64,000 nucleotides of DNA. Origin: Achromobacter xylosoxidans (GTDB taxonomy: Bacteria > Pseudomonadota > Gammaproteobacteria > Burkholderiales > Burkholderiaceae_B). This document shows positions 53,025-61,286 of this stretch, piece by piece. The stretch is taken from NCBI RefSeq assembly GCF_002192695.1, contig NZ_MTLG01000086.1, positions 1-64,000 on the forward strand, given 5' to 3'. Numbering within the stretch: position 1 is the stretch's first letter; the number at the start of each line of letters is the position of its first letter. The translations under genes were made by a program, and so were the position numbers. The notes beneath the pieces were generated by a model. The model saw only the letters and a list, made by a program, of their open reading frames with translations. It ran no database searches and had not been told where the DNA came from.

Positions 53025-54178
53025 CGCGGCGCCAGTTGGCGGGCGATGATCTCTTTCATCACCTCGTTGGCCCCGCCATAGATTTTCTGGCCGCGCGAAT
53101 CCATGTACATGCGCGCGATGGGGTACTCGCGCATGAATCCATAGCCGCCGAAGAGCTGCAGGCAGCGGTCGACCGTCTCGCACTCTTTTTGCGTGCCCCA
53201 CCATTTCGCCATGGCGGCAGTGGCGGCGTCCAGTCTCCCTTGTTGCTGCCAGGCGATGCACTGATCGATGAATACCCGCGCCAGCGTGGCCTCCGTCTTC
53301 ATTTCGGCGAACTCGAAGCGGGTGTTTTGCAGCTTGAACAGCGGCTGGCCGAAGGCCTGGCGCTGATGCACGTGTTCCAGCGTCAGGCGCAAGGCCCGTT
53401 CGATGCTGCCGACGGCGCGTATGCCGATCAGCAGGCGCTCATAGGGCAGCTGCGCCATCATCTGGGCGAATCCCTGGCCTTCCCCGGCGCCCAGCAGGTT
53501 GGCGGCGGGCACCCTGGCCTCATCGAAGAAGAGCTCCACGGTGTCCTGCGCCTTGAGTCCGATCTTGTCCAGCGGCTCGCCGCGGCGAAAGCCCGCCAAC
53601 CCGCCGGTTTCCACCATCAGCAGCGACACGCCCTTGGCGCCAAGGCTGGCGTCGGTCTTGACCGCGAGCATCACCAGGTCGGCGTGGCGGCCATTGGTGT
53701 TGAAAGTCTTGGAGCCATTGACCACATAGCAGTCGCCGTCGCGCCGCGCGCGGGTCTTGATGCCTTGCAGGTCGGAGCCGGCGCCGGGCTCGGTCATGCC
53801 GATGGATGCGACGATGTCGCCGCTGGCCATGCCCGGCAGCCAGCGCCGCTTCTGCTCCTCGCTGCCGTAGTGGTGCAGGTAGTGGCCGACAATGTAGTGC
53901 GGACCGAAACCGGGGCCGAAGCCGCATTCCGCGCTGACTTCCACCAGCGCCGCCAAATGGGCGTAGTCGCCGTCACCGCCGCCGTGCTCCGAAGGAAGAT
54001 CCGCCAACAGGAAGCCCATCGCGCCGAGCTGGTTCCAGACCTCGCGGTCGATGTGGCCCTGCGCCTCCCAGGCCGGCAGGCGCGGCAGCAGCTCGGCTGT
54101 CCAGTAGCGGCGGGCAGTGTGCTGGAACTGTTCGATCTCTGGCGTGCGCCAGGGGGATTGGTATTCGTCCATCAACAC
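53021..54178 (-). CDS. acyl-CoA dehydrogenase, minus-strand cluster
   Basis: The 385-residue flavoenzyme has SIGMTEPGAGSDLQGIKTRA, VVNGSKTFNTNG, HVHQRQAFGQPLFKLQNTRFE and the C-terminal motif LFGGYGFMREYPIARMYMDSRGQ. It should catalyse alpha-beta dehydrogenation of an acyl-CoA. The start is probably the GTG at 54178, 7 bases after AGGAG; an ATG at 54172 is possible. It is coupled to the CaiB gene. Confidence 0.93.
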   Translation of the reverse strand: MLMDEYQSPWRTPEIEQFQHTARRYWTAELLPRLPAWEAQGHIDREVWNQLGAMGFLLADLPSEHGGGDGDYAHLAALVEVSAECGFGPGFGPHYIVGHYLHHYGSEEQKRRWLPGMASGDIVASIGMTEPGAGSDLQGIKTRARRDGDCYVVNGSKTFNTNGRHADLVMLAVKTDASLGAKGVSLLMVETGGLAGFRRGEPLDKIGLKAQDTVELFFDEARVPAANLLGAGEGQGFAQMMAQLPYERLLIGIRAVGSIERALRLTLEHVHQRQAFGQPLFKLQNTRFEFAEMKTEATLARVFIDQCIAWQQQGRLDAATAAMAKWWGTQKECETVDRCLQLFGGYGFMREYPIARMYMDSRGQKIYGGANEVMKEIIARQLAPR

Positions 54179-54212
54179 GTTGTTTCTCCTTTCTTGTCCG
54201 ATGTGGCGCCGA

Positions 54213-55418
54213 TCAGGCGCCGTACTTGCCCAGCACGGAGACGCTGCACACGTTCTGCCAGGGAAAGCCGCCCAGGTTGTGGATCACGCCCAGCGCGGGG
54301 TCGTCGGCGCGCTGGCGGGCGCCGGCGCGGCCCAGCATCTGCAGGTACATCTCATAGGCCATGCGCAGTCCGGTCGCGCCGATGGGATGGCCAAAGCACT
54401 TGAGGCCGCCGTCGATCTGGCAGGGGATCGTGCCGTCCGCGTCATAGAATCCGTCCAGCACGTCATGGGCGCCGCGGCCTTCGGCCGAGATGTGCATGTC
54501 CTCCATCGTCACCAGTTCGGTGATGGAAAAGCAGTCGTGCACTTCCAGCAGGTCGATCTGCTGGCGCGGCCGTCCTATGCCGGCCTCTTCGTAGGCGCGG
54601 GCCGACGCGACCCGGGTGGTCTGGAAGTAGCTGCCGTCCCAGCTGTCGTGCCCGGCTTCGCTGCCGCTGGATACCGCCAGCTGGAGCGCCTTGATTGCCA
54701 CCAGGTCGCGCTTGCCCAGGCCGCGCGCGATGTCCGGCGTGGTCAATATCGCGCAAGCGGCGCCGTCCGACACGCCGCAGCAGTCGTACAGGCCCAGCGG
54801 CTCGGCGATCATCGGCGCGTTGATCGCGTCATCCATGCTGATCGGATTGCGCAAATGGGCCTTGGGATTGCGGCCGGCGTTGGCGTGGCTTTTCACCGAG
54901 ATATGGGCGATGGCGCGCTTCAGGTCGCGGGCATCGACGCCGTGCTTGGCGCGGTAGGCGCTGGCCAGCTGCGCGAACGAGCCTGGCGCGCTGATGTTGG
55001 GCCACACGATGTCGTTGAGCGGACCGCGCGGACGTTGGGGCAGGCCGCCGTAGCCGGTGTCCTTGAGCTTCTCCACGCCGAAGGCCAGCGCGAAGTCGCA
55101 GGCGCCGGAGGCCACCGCATAGGCAGCGCCACGCAGCGCTTCCGAGCCTGACGCGCAGAAATTCTCGACCCGCGAGACGGGGATGTTGGGCAGTCTCAGG
55201 GCGACCCCCAGCGGCACGCCGCCGCTGCCCAGGTGCTGCGTTTCGATGCCAGTGCCCAGCCATGCCGCCTGGATCTGTTCCTTGCCGATCCCGGCGTCCA
55301 GCAGGCATTCGCCGAAGGCCTCCACCGCCAGGTTCTCGGCGCTGCGATCCCAGCGCTCGCCAAAGTGCGAGCAGCCCATCCCCAGGATCACCACCTTGTC
55401 ACGAATTCCCGTTGCCAT
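54213..55418 (-). CDS. thiolase family protein (acetyl-CoA acetyltransferase-like)
   Basis: The 401-residue thiolase-fold protein has Cys88 in ENFCASGSEALR, HDCFSITELV and FGHPIGATGLRM. The HDCF motif places it among SCP-x/archaeal-type thiolases. It overlaps the HMGS-like/DUF35 gene by 20 bp, so the two are expressed together. In archaea a thiolase, an HMG-CoA synthase and a DUF35 protein form one complex, and this pair resembles that set. Confidence 0.9.
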   Translation of the reverse strand: MATGIRDKVVILGMGCSHFGERWDRSAENLAVEAFGECLLDAGIGKEQIQAAWLGTGIETQHLGSGGVPLGVALRLPNIPVSRVENFCASGSEALRGAAYAVASGACDFALAFGVEKLKDTGYGGLPQRPRGPLNDIVWPNISAPGSFAQLASAYRAKHGVDARDLKRAIAHISVKSHANAGRNPKAHLRNPISMDDAINAPMIAEPLGLYDCCGVSDGAACAILTTPDIARGLGKRDLVAIKALQLAVSSGSEAGHDSWDGSYFQTTRVASARAYEEAGIGRPRQQIDLLEVHDCFSITELVTMEDMHISAEGRGAHDVLDGFYDADGTIPCQIDGGLKCFGHPIGATGLRMAYEMYLQMLGRAGARQRADDPALGVIHNLGGFPWQNVCSVSVLGKYGA

Positions 55419-56871
55419 GCCTGTTCTCCTTGGGGTCGGCGACGGTCGCCTTCCAGAAATAGCGGGTGTAGCCGCGCGCGGCGTCATGCGCCTTGATCCG
55501 AAAGCTCATGCGCAGCGCAAGACCGACAGCCAGCTCGTCTTCGTCCATGTCGGCGTAGTCCATCATCAGGCGGCCTCCGCCCTCGAACTGCACCATGCCG
55601 TAGCAGGCCGGCGGATCGGGGGTATAGGCCAGGCGGTCCGCCGTGTAGCTCATGATCCTGGCCGGGGTGTCGGCGAACGGCAGGTCTTCTTGCGTGCCGC
55701 TGGCGCCGCAGGCGGGATTGACGCAGATGTCGGTGCGCGGCCACTGGGCCGTGCCGCAAGCGCCGCAACGTCCGCCGACGAAGCCGTGCACCGCCTTGCG
55801 GTTGCGGTACTCGACGGAGAGCGGCGTGAGCTTGTCGTTGTCGGCGCGCATGCCGCGTTCCAGCGGAAGCTGGTCGTTGAACACCAGGAACTTCATGTAG
55901 TTGTCCTCCGCCTTGCCGCGCGCCAACCAGCCTTGCGCGCCCCGCCGACCGGGCAGGGCGGCCAGGGCCGGGGTGGTGCGCAGGACCAGCACGTCCACGC
56001 CCTGGCCGAAGGCGACCAACACCAGCACCTGCCCTGGGGCGGCCGCGCCCAGCGCATGCGCCAGCATCAGCAGCGGATGGGCGCAGCCCGCGTTGCCTAC
56101 CGTGGCCGCCAGCGTGTCATGCACGCGGTCGGCGGCAATGCCGGCGAGTTTGGCGATCCGCTGCGCCGCGCCCTTTTGCGGCAGCGCCACGCACAGCGTA
56201 TCCACTTGGCCGGGTTCCAGCCGGGCCTGGCGCAGCGCAGCCGAGATGGCCTGCGGAATCTGCGCGCCGTGTCCTTCCTCGCGTATCCAGCGCTCTTCCC
56301 AATAGGTGTCGGTGGCCGCGCCGGCGCCGCGATAATGGTCGGCCATGTCGATGCTGCGGCTCTCCAGCGCCAGGGGCTCGGCGATGGCCTCGCCATCACC
56401 CACCAGCACCGCGCCCGCGGCATCGCCGTACAGCAGCTCCTGCGCGCTGGCTACCTTGGCCTTGCGGCGGTCGCTCGCCACGACCAGCGCGCTGCGTCCA
56501 GCGCCCCCGCGCAGGGCCTGCATCAAGGCAGAGGTGGCGCCGCGCTGCGAGGATGCGATGTCGATGGCGCCGATGTCCTCGGCCAGATTCAAGGCCTGCG
56601 CCACGATGCTGGCGTTCAACCGGCTGGCGTAGGGCAATGAAGTCGAAGCCAGCAGCAGGTCGTTCACGGCGGGCGTATCGAGCCCGTGCAGGCAGTCGCG
56701 CGCCGCCTCGACCGCCATGGTGATGGCGTCCTCGTCGTAACCGCACATGGAACGCTCGCCGGCGCGATGCGCCGCCAGCGAGGCGTCGTACCAGGAATGG
56801 CTGCGCACGATCGCCTCACGTCGCAGGCGCAGGCGCGGAATGTAGGCGCCGAAGGAAAGTATGCCCCTCAT
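55399..56871 (-). CDS. fusion of HMG-CoA synthase-like domain and DUF35 OB-fold zinc ribbon
   Basis: The 490-residue protein joins two modules. Residues 1 to about 345 have an HMG-CoA synthase/KAS III-like thiolase fold (ILSFGAYIPRLRLRRE, YGDAAGAVLVGDGEA, VGNAGCAHPLLML). Residues about 350-480 match DUF35: a zinc ribbon (CGACGTAQWPRTDICVNPAC) and an OB-fold (YTPDPPACYGMVQFEGGGRL). The position of the catalytic Cys (A-C-K-A-G-T in archaeal HMGS) reads S-Q-R-G-A-T, giving Gln109. This suggests a non-condensing or structural role, or KSQ-like decarboxylation. No HMG-CoA lyase or reductase is near. Confidence 0.85.
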   Translation of the reverse strand: MRGILSFGAYIPRLRLRREAIVRSHSWYDASLAAHRAGERSMCGYDEDAITMAVEAARDCLHGLDTPAVNDLLLASTSLPYASRLNASIVAQALNLAEDIGAIDIASSQRGATSALMQALRGGAGRSALVVASDRRKAKVASAQELLYGDAAGAVLVGDGEAIAEPLALESRSIDMADHYRGAGAATDTYWEERWIREEGHGAQIPQAISAALRQARLEPGQVDTLCVALPQKGAAQRIAKLAGIAADRVHDTLAATVGNAGCAHPLLMLAHALGAAAPGQVLVLVAFGQGVDVLVLRTTPALAALPGRRGAQGWLARGKAEDNYMKFLVFNDQLPLERGMRADNDKLTPLSVEYRNRKAVHGFVGGRCGACGTAQWPRTDICVNPACGASGTQEDLPFADTPARIMSYTADRLAYTPDPPACYGMVQFEGGGRLMMDYADMDEDELAVGLALRMSFRIKAHDAARGYTRYFWKATVADPKENRHGNGNS

Positions 56872-57743
56872 GCGCCTGCTCCCTGGGCCGCGTCGATGAT
56901 GGCCAGACCGTTGTTCAGCACCACTTTCTGGCGTTCCAGCGCCGTGGCGCGGAAGCGCACTTCGCCGCTGGCGCCCCAGGCCTCGACGCGGATGGTCTCG
57001 CCGGGATAGACCGGCGCGCTGAAGCGCACGTCGATGCGCTTGAGCCTGGCCGGCTCGTAGTCGCACAGCATGCGCAGCAGCCCGTGGCAGGCGATGCCAT
57101 AGGAGCAGAGGCCATGCAGGATGGGGCGCTCGAAGCCGCCCGCGCGCGCAACCTCGGGGTCCGCATGCAGCGGATTCAGATCGCCCGACAGGCGGTAAAG
57201 CAGGGCCTGGGACGTCAGCGTCGGCAGGTCGCAGACGTGTTCGGGCGTGCTTTCCGGCAGCTTGGCGGGCGCCGGTGACGGGCCGCTGGCGCCGCCGAAG
57301 CCGCCGTTGCCGCGCGCCATCACCGCCTGTTCCACGGTGGCAAGCAGGGCGCCGTCAGGTGTTTCCAGCGTGCGCTCCACGAAGAAAAGCGCGCCCACGT
57401 CCGGCCCCTTGTCGAGGATGTCCTTGATCCGCGTGCGGCCGATGACGGTGCCGGCCGGCGCCAGCGGGCGATGCAGCTGCACCGACTGGCTGGCGTGCAG
57501 TACCCGGCGCCAGTCTATGCCGGTGTCCGGTTCCTTCATCCAGAAGCCGGGGTAGCCCAGCACCGCGGCCTGGGTCGGCACCGCCAATTGCCGCTCTTCG
57601 TAGACGAAGGACAGTTCGCGCGCATCCAGCGGGTCGCGGCCCAAGCCCAATCCCAGCGCGTACAGGATGGAGTCCTTGGCGGTGTAGGTCTGTTCCACCG
57701 GTTCGAAGCGGCGCTGCATCAGCTTGTCGGGGTCGAGTCTCAT
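56868..57743 (-). CDS. MaoC-like 2-enoyl-CoA hydratase (hydratase-2/HSD17B4 type)
   Basis: The 291-residue protein is a double hot-dog fold. The active half carries SGDLNPLHADPEVARAGGF with Asp188, Asn190 and His193, then RPILHGLCSYGIA. This is the (R)-specific hydratase-2 pattern found in peroxisomal multifunctional enzyme 2. The N-terminal half lacks it, as usual. It overlaps the fusion gene by 4 bp. With the upstream SDR it corresponds to the two catalytic parts of MFE-2 made as separate proteins. Confidence 0.9.
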   Translation of the reverse strand: MRLDPDKLMQRRFEPVEQTYTAKDSILYALGLGLGRDPLDARELSFVYEERQLAVPTQAAVLGYPGFWMKEPDTGIDWRRVLHASQSVQLHRPLAPAGTVIGRTRIKDILDKGPDVGALFFVERTLETPDGALLATVEQAVMARGNGGFGGASGPSPAPAKLPESTPEHVCDLPTLTSQALLYRLSGDLNPLHADPEVARAGGFERPILHGLCSYGIACHGLLRMLCDYEPARLKRIDVRFSAPVYPGETIRVEAWGASGEVRFRATALERQKVVLNNGLAIIDAAQGAGA

Positions 57744-57751
57744 GGCGGGCC

Positions 57752-58669
57752 TCATACCGGAGTCCAGGCGAAAGCCTCGCGCGCGCTTTCCAGCGGCACC
57801 AGGCTGGGCTGCATCGCGGGGATCGCATGCTCGGCGATGGCTTCGACGGTCCAGCCTTCCGAGCGATGCACGCTGCGCACCGGCCGCGGCTGGCTGAACA
57901 GCATGATCTCGTTCTTGCGCACGCCGAAGATCTGCCCGCTGACGCCGGCGGCCAGATCGGACAGCAGGTACACGACCATGGGGGCGATCTTGTCGGCGGT
58001 CATCTGCTTGAAGCGTTCCAGCCGGCGCTTCTGCTCCTCGGTTTCGTCGGGCAGGGTGCCGATGAGGCGGCTCCAGGCCCAAGGCGACACGCAGTTCGAG
58101 CGCACGTTGCAGCGTTCCATTTCCAATGCGATGGAGCGCGAGATCCCGACGATGCCCAGCTTCGCCGCGGAATAGTTGGCCTGGCCGATGTTGCCCACCA
58201 GGCCGGCGGCCGAGGTCATGTGCACGTAGGCGCCGGACTGCTGTTCGCGGAACATCGCGGCGGCGGCGCGGCTGACGTTGTAGGCGCCTTGCAGATGCAC
58301 GTCGATGACCTGCTGCCAGTCCACGTTGCTCATCTTGTGGAACATCCGGTCGCGCAGGATGCCGGCGTTGTTGACCACGCCGTCCAGCCGTCCGAAGTTG
58401 TCGACGGCGGCCTGCACCATGCGCGCCGCCGCGTCCGGGTCGGACACGCTGTCGCCATTGGCGACGGCGCGCCCGCCTGCCTGGCGAATTTCCGCGACCA
58501 CGTCGGATGCCGGATCCAGCGTGCCCGCGCCTTCGCCGTTCGGACTGCCACCCAGATCGTTGACCACCACGGCCGCGCCCTCGCGCGCCGCCAGCAGGGC
58601 GATTTCGCGGCCCACGCCGCGGCCGGCGCCGGTGACCAGCACGACTTTCCCTTCAAGCACTCCAGCCAT
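57752..58669 (-). CDS. SDR-family (R)-3-hydroxyacyl-CoA dehydrogenase-like protein (MFE-2 type)
   Basis: The 305-residue short-chain dehydrogenase has TGAGRGVG at residues 13-20, NNAG, Ser153 and YSAAK with Tyr166 and Lys170. The segment VVVNDLGGSPNGEG matches the N-terminal dehydrogenase domain of MFE-2. A 40-residue C-terminal extension (WTVEAIAEHAIPAM) is beyond the SDR core. The ATG at 58669 has AAGGAGATGAA upstream. It is the first gene of the minus-strand cluster and is divergent from a LysR gene. Confidence 0.9.
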   Translation of the reverse strand: MAGVLEGKVVLVTGAGRGVGREIALLAAREGAAVVVNDLGGSPNGEGAGTLDPASDVVAEIRQAGGRAVANGDSVSDPDAAARMVQAAVDNFGRLDGVVNNAGILRDRMFHKMSNVDWQQVIDVHLQGAYNVSRAAAAMFREQQSGAYVHMTSAAGLVGNIGQANYSAAKLGIVGISRSIALEMERCNVRSNCVSPWAWSRLIGTLPDETEEQKRRLERFKQMTADKIAPMVVYLLSDLAAGVSGQIFGVRKNEIMLFSQPRPVRSVHRSEGWTVEAIAEHAIPAMQPSLVPLESAREAFAWTPV

Positions 58670-59015
58670 TTCATCTCCTTGGCAGGTTGATCCGCACACC
58701 CGGAATCGGGATGGGCCAACTGTAGGCATGGCAGGCGAGCGGGGTAAGCACGCGCAGCGGATGGCAGGTATGCAGGATCGGCAACGCTCAGGCCGATTCG
58801 CCGTGATTCGGTCCGTGCTGCGTGGCAGCAAGAACGCTCCAGGAGCTGCTGCGGGTTGATCCCGATCCGGCATGGATGAAGCAGCCGGTCGGCGCGCGCT
58901 TGCCGCAACGCAGCACCTTTGACGCGACGCCGCGCCAGGCCGCGTGGGCGCGATACGCCCTGATATGATCAAAAAAAACCAATGCAGGCTGTCCCATCCT
59001 GGCAGGAGACAGAAA
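58670..59015. other. intergenic region between divergent SDR and LysR genes
   Basis: A 346-bp GC-rich non-coding stretch; I see no gene, RNA or clear repeat. It must contain the promoters for the minus-strand cluster and for the LysR gene. TATGAT at 58964-58969 is a possible -10 box for the LysR gene, but its -35 region is poor. A long T-N11-A LysR site is not obvious. Confidence 0.5.
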
Positions 59016-60020
59016 GTGAAACTGGTGGCCCGCGCAGCCGATGAGCTGAAGATCGAGAACGTGTCCGCTTTCGTCGCGACTGCGGAGTCAGGCAGTTTTT
59101 CGCAGGCGGCGGTGCTGCGGGGTTGCTCGCAGTCCATGCTGAGCCGGCGGGTATTGGAACTGGAGGAACAGCTGGGCGGCCGCCTGTTCAACCGCACTGG
59201 CCGCGGCGTGCTGCTGACCGAGTTGGGCGTGGCGCTGCTGCCCGTGGCGCAGGGCCTGCTGGATGGCGCCACCGGCTTCCTGGAGCTGGCGTCCTCCACC
59301 AATGAGCAGCCGTCCGGCACGGTGGAGATCGCCTTGCCGCGCTGGGCCGCCGAAGGCCCGGTGTCGATGCTGGTGAACCGCATAACGTCCCAGTTCCCCA
59401 GGATCCATCTGGTCATACACGAAAGCTATAGCCGCGATGTCATGGACAGGCTGGCGGCGGGCAAGCTCGATATCGGCGTCTTCAACAGCTGCCAGCCCGA
59501 GCCGCCCGCCCAGGCGCAGCGCCTGTTCTCGTCCGACCTGGTGCTGCTGGGCCGGCGCGATTCGCCGCTGTTGCGCGACCCCACCGTGCCGCTGGCCGCA
59601 TTGAACGGCTTGTCCATCGTGATGCCGCCTTCGCCCAATCCCGTGGAGGCCGTGGTGCGTGAACGCACCCGCGACATGCAGCTGGAGTTGCGCGCGGAGC
59701 TGGAGATCAACTCCGGCGCGATGATCCGCGAGGTGGTGCGCCGCTGCGGCCGCCATGCCATCACCCAGGTGCATCGCATCGAGGACTATCTGGACGAGGG
59801 CGACCTGGCGATTTCCCGCATCGTCGAACCGGCGCTCACCTTGCACACGTTCTGCGCCACCGGCGCCAAGCACCGCATCAACCGCGCCAGCCTTGCGGTC
59901 GAACGTTGCCTGGTCGCGGTGCTGGGAGAGCACTTCGTCCGGTTGCAGCAGGCCGCGCAGATGCGCGAGGCGCGCTGGGCCAAGGCTTGGCAGACCGCTG
60001 TTCAGACCGCGCATAGCTGA
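59016..60020 (+). CDS. LysR-family transcriptional regulator (beside the SDR-to-Bug cluster)
   Basis: The 334-residue protein has a LysR winged helix (NVSAFVATAESGSFSQAAVLRGCSQSMLSRRVLELEEQLGGRLF) and a C-terminal effector domain (RIHLVIHESYSRDVMDRLAAGKLDIGVF, in two parts). The start is the GTG at 59016, preceded by AGGAG with 7-base spacing. It is divergent from the cluster and on the same strand as the following Bug-CaiB-hydratase genes, so it may control both sides. Confidence 0.88.
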   Translation: MKLVARAADELKIENVSAFVATAESGSFSQAAVLRGCSQSMLSRRVLELEEQLGGRLFNRTGRGVLLTELGVALLPVAQGLLDGATGFLELASSTNEQPSGTVEIALPRWAAEGPVSMLVNRITSQFPRIHLVIHESYSRDVMDRLAAGKLDIGVFNSCQPEPPAQAQRLFSSDLVLLGRRDSPLLRDPTVPLAALNGLSIVMPPSPNPVEAVVRERTRDMQLELRAELEINSGAMIREVVRRCGRHAITQVHRIEDYLDEGDLAISRIVEPALTLHTFCATGAKHRINRASLAVERCLVAVLGEHFVRLQQAAQMREARWAKAWQTAVQTAHS

Positions 60021-60096
60021 TCGTCGGTTCCCGCATGGCACGCCGGAGTTCTTGTCGCTATCGTGACAGGCCACAAGAACCCGAGGAGACGAAACC

Positions 60097-61080
60097 ATGT
60101 CCGTTGCCAGAACCGCGTGGCGCGCTGCCGTGCTCGCCTGCACCGCACTGCTTGCTTCGATGCCGGCCGCAGGAGCCGGAGCCGATGCCTATCCTTCACG
60201 TCCCATACGTTTCATCGTGCCCATCGGACCCGGTAGCAGCGGCGATACGATGACGCGCACCTTCGCCGAGCACCTGCGCAAAGTGGCGGGCCAGTCGACG
60301 CTGGTGGAGAACCGGCCCGGCGCCGAACTCTCGCTAGGCACTCAAGTGGCGCTGAGCGCGCCGGCCGACGGCTACACCGTGGTGTTGATCAGTCCCAGCG
60401 CGACGGTGATCAACCCCTTGTTCGTCAAGGACTTGCCGTATCGCCCCGAGGACCTGCTGCCGATGCTCAACGTGACCCGCCACGTGGCCGTGTTGGTCGC
60501 GTCCGTGAGTTCGCCCTACAAGAACCTGGGCGACGTCGTCGCGGCGGCCCGCCGCGACAAGGGCGGCGTCAGCCTGGCCACCTACGGCAACAGCTATCGC
60601 CTGGGCGCGCTCGACCTGGCCAAGCGCGCGGGCGTGGATTTCAACCATGTCCCGTACAAGGGCGCCGCGCAAGCGGTGGCGGACGTGGTGGGGGGCTCGG
60701 TGGACCTGGCGTTGATAGACATCGCCGGCGCCGCGCCCCTGGTCGCCTCGGGGAAAATCCGGGCGCTGGCCGTGGCGGGAGACCAGCGTCATCCGCTGCT
60801 GCCCGAGGTGGCGACGGTACAGGAATCCGGCTATCCCGGTTACTCCCTGTACATTTTCATAGGCTTCGCCATACATGCCAAGACGCCTCCGGCGGTAGCC
60901 GGCAAGCTTGAAGACATGATGCGGCAGGTCATGGACGATCCGGCGCTGCGGGCGCAACTGGCCCAGCAGAGCGGCGGCGAGGTGGTGGGGATAGGGAGCA
61001 AGGAGTTCTCCCGGCAAATCCAGGCCGAAAAGCTGCGGTACGGGGAATTGGCGCGCACGGTCGGCGGCGCGCTGCCCTGA
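60097..61080 (+). CDS. Bug/TctC-family tripartite tricarboxylate receptor
   Basis: The 327-residue receptor has a signal peptide (ACTALLASMPAAGAGADA) and Bug motifs YPSRPIRFIVPIGPGSSGDTM (shown here as two pieces, RPIRFIVPIGPG and SSGDTM), STLVENRPGAELSLG and FNHVPYKGAAQAVADVVGG. It follows the LysR gene and precedes a CaiB gene. The unusual loop PIGPGSSGDT replaces the common PFPAGGxxD, which may change the ligand. Confidence 0.9.
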   Translation: MSVARTAWRAAVLACTALLASMPAAGAGADAYPSRPIRFIVPIGPGSSGDTMTRTFAEHLRKVAGQSTLVENRPGAELSLGTQVALSAPADGYTVVLISPSATVINPLFVKDLPYRPEDLLPMLNVTRHVAVLVASVSSPYKNLGDVVAAARRDKGGVSLATYGNSYRLGALDLAKRAGVDFNHVPYKGAAQAVADVVGGSVDLALIDIAGAAPLVASGKIRALAVAGDQRHPLLPEVATVQESGYPGYSLYIFIGFAIHAKTPPAVAGKLEDMMRQVMDDPALRAQLAQQSGGEVVGIGSKEFSRQIQAEKLRYGELARTVGGALP

Positions 61081-61137
61081 ACTAGGGCCGGCTCAGCCGC
61101 GATCCCCCGCCAATATTCTGGATGTATCGGCTGACCC

Positions 61138-61150
61138 AAATATAGTATTT
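61138..61150. promoter_or_regulatory. short AT palindrome upstream of the CaiB gene
   Basis: AAATA, TAG, TATTT: a perfect 5-bp dyad in a small AT-rich patch of the 206-bp gap between the Bug gene and the CaiB gene. It could belong to a -10 region or an operator. No stronger signal is seen in the gap. Confidence 0.3.
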
Positions 61151-61286
61151 CCGGCGCTTGCAGTTCTTACCTAGGATGTCCGGCAAGGCATTCTGGAATG
61201 GGAGCTGTCATGGTCGAAGGTGGTGTTTGCAGGGTATCCGGGCCGCGCGGGATGCGCGTGCGGGCAGGGCGTCCGGAGGGCAGGGA

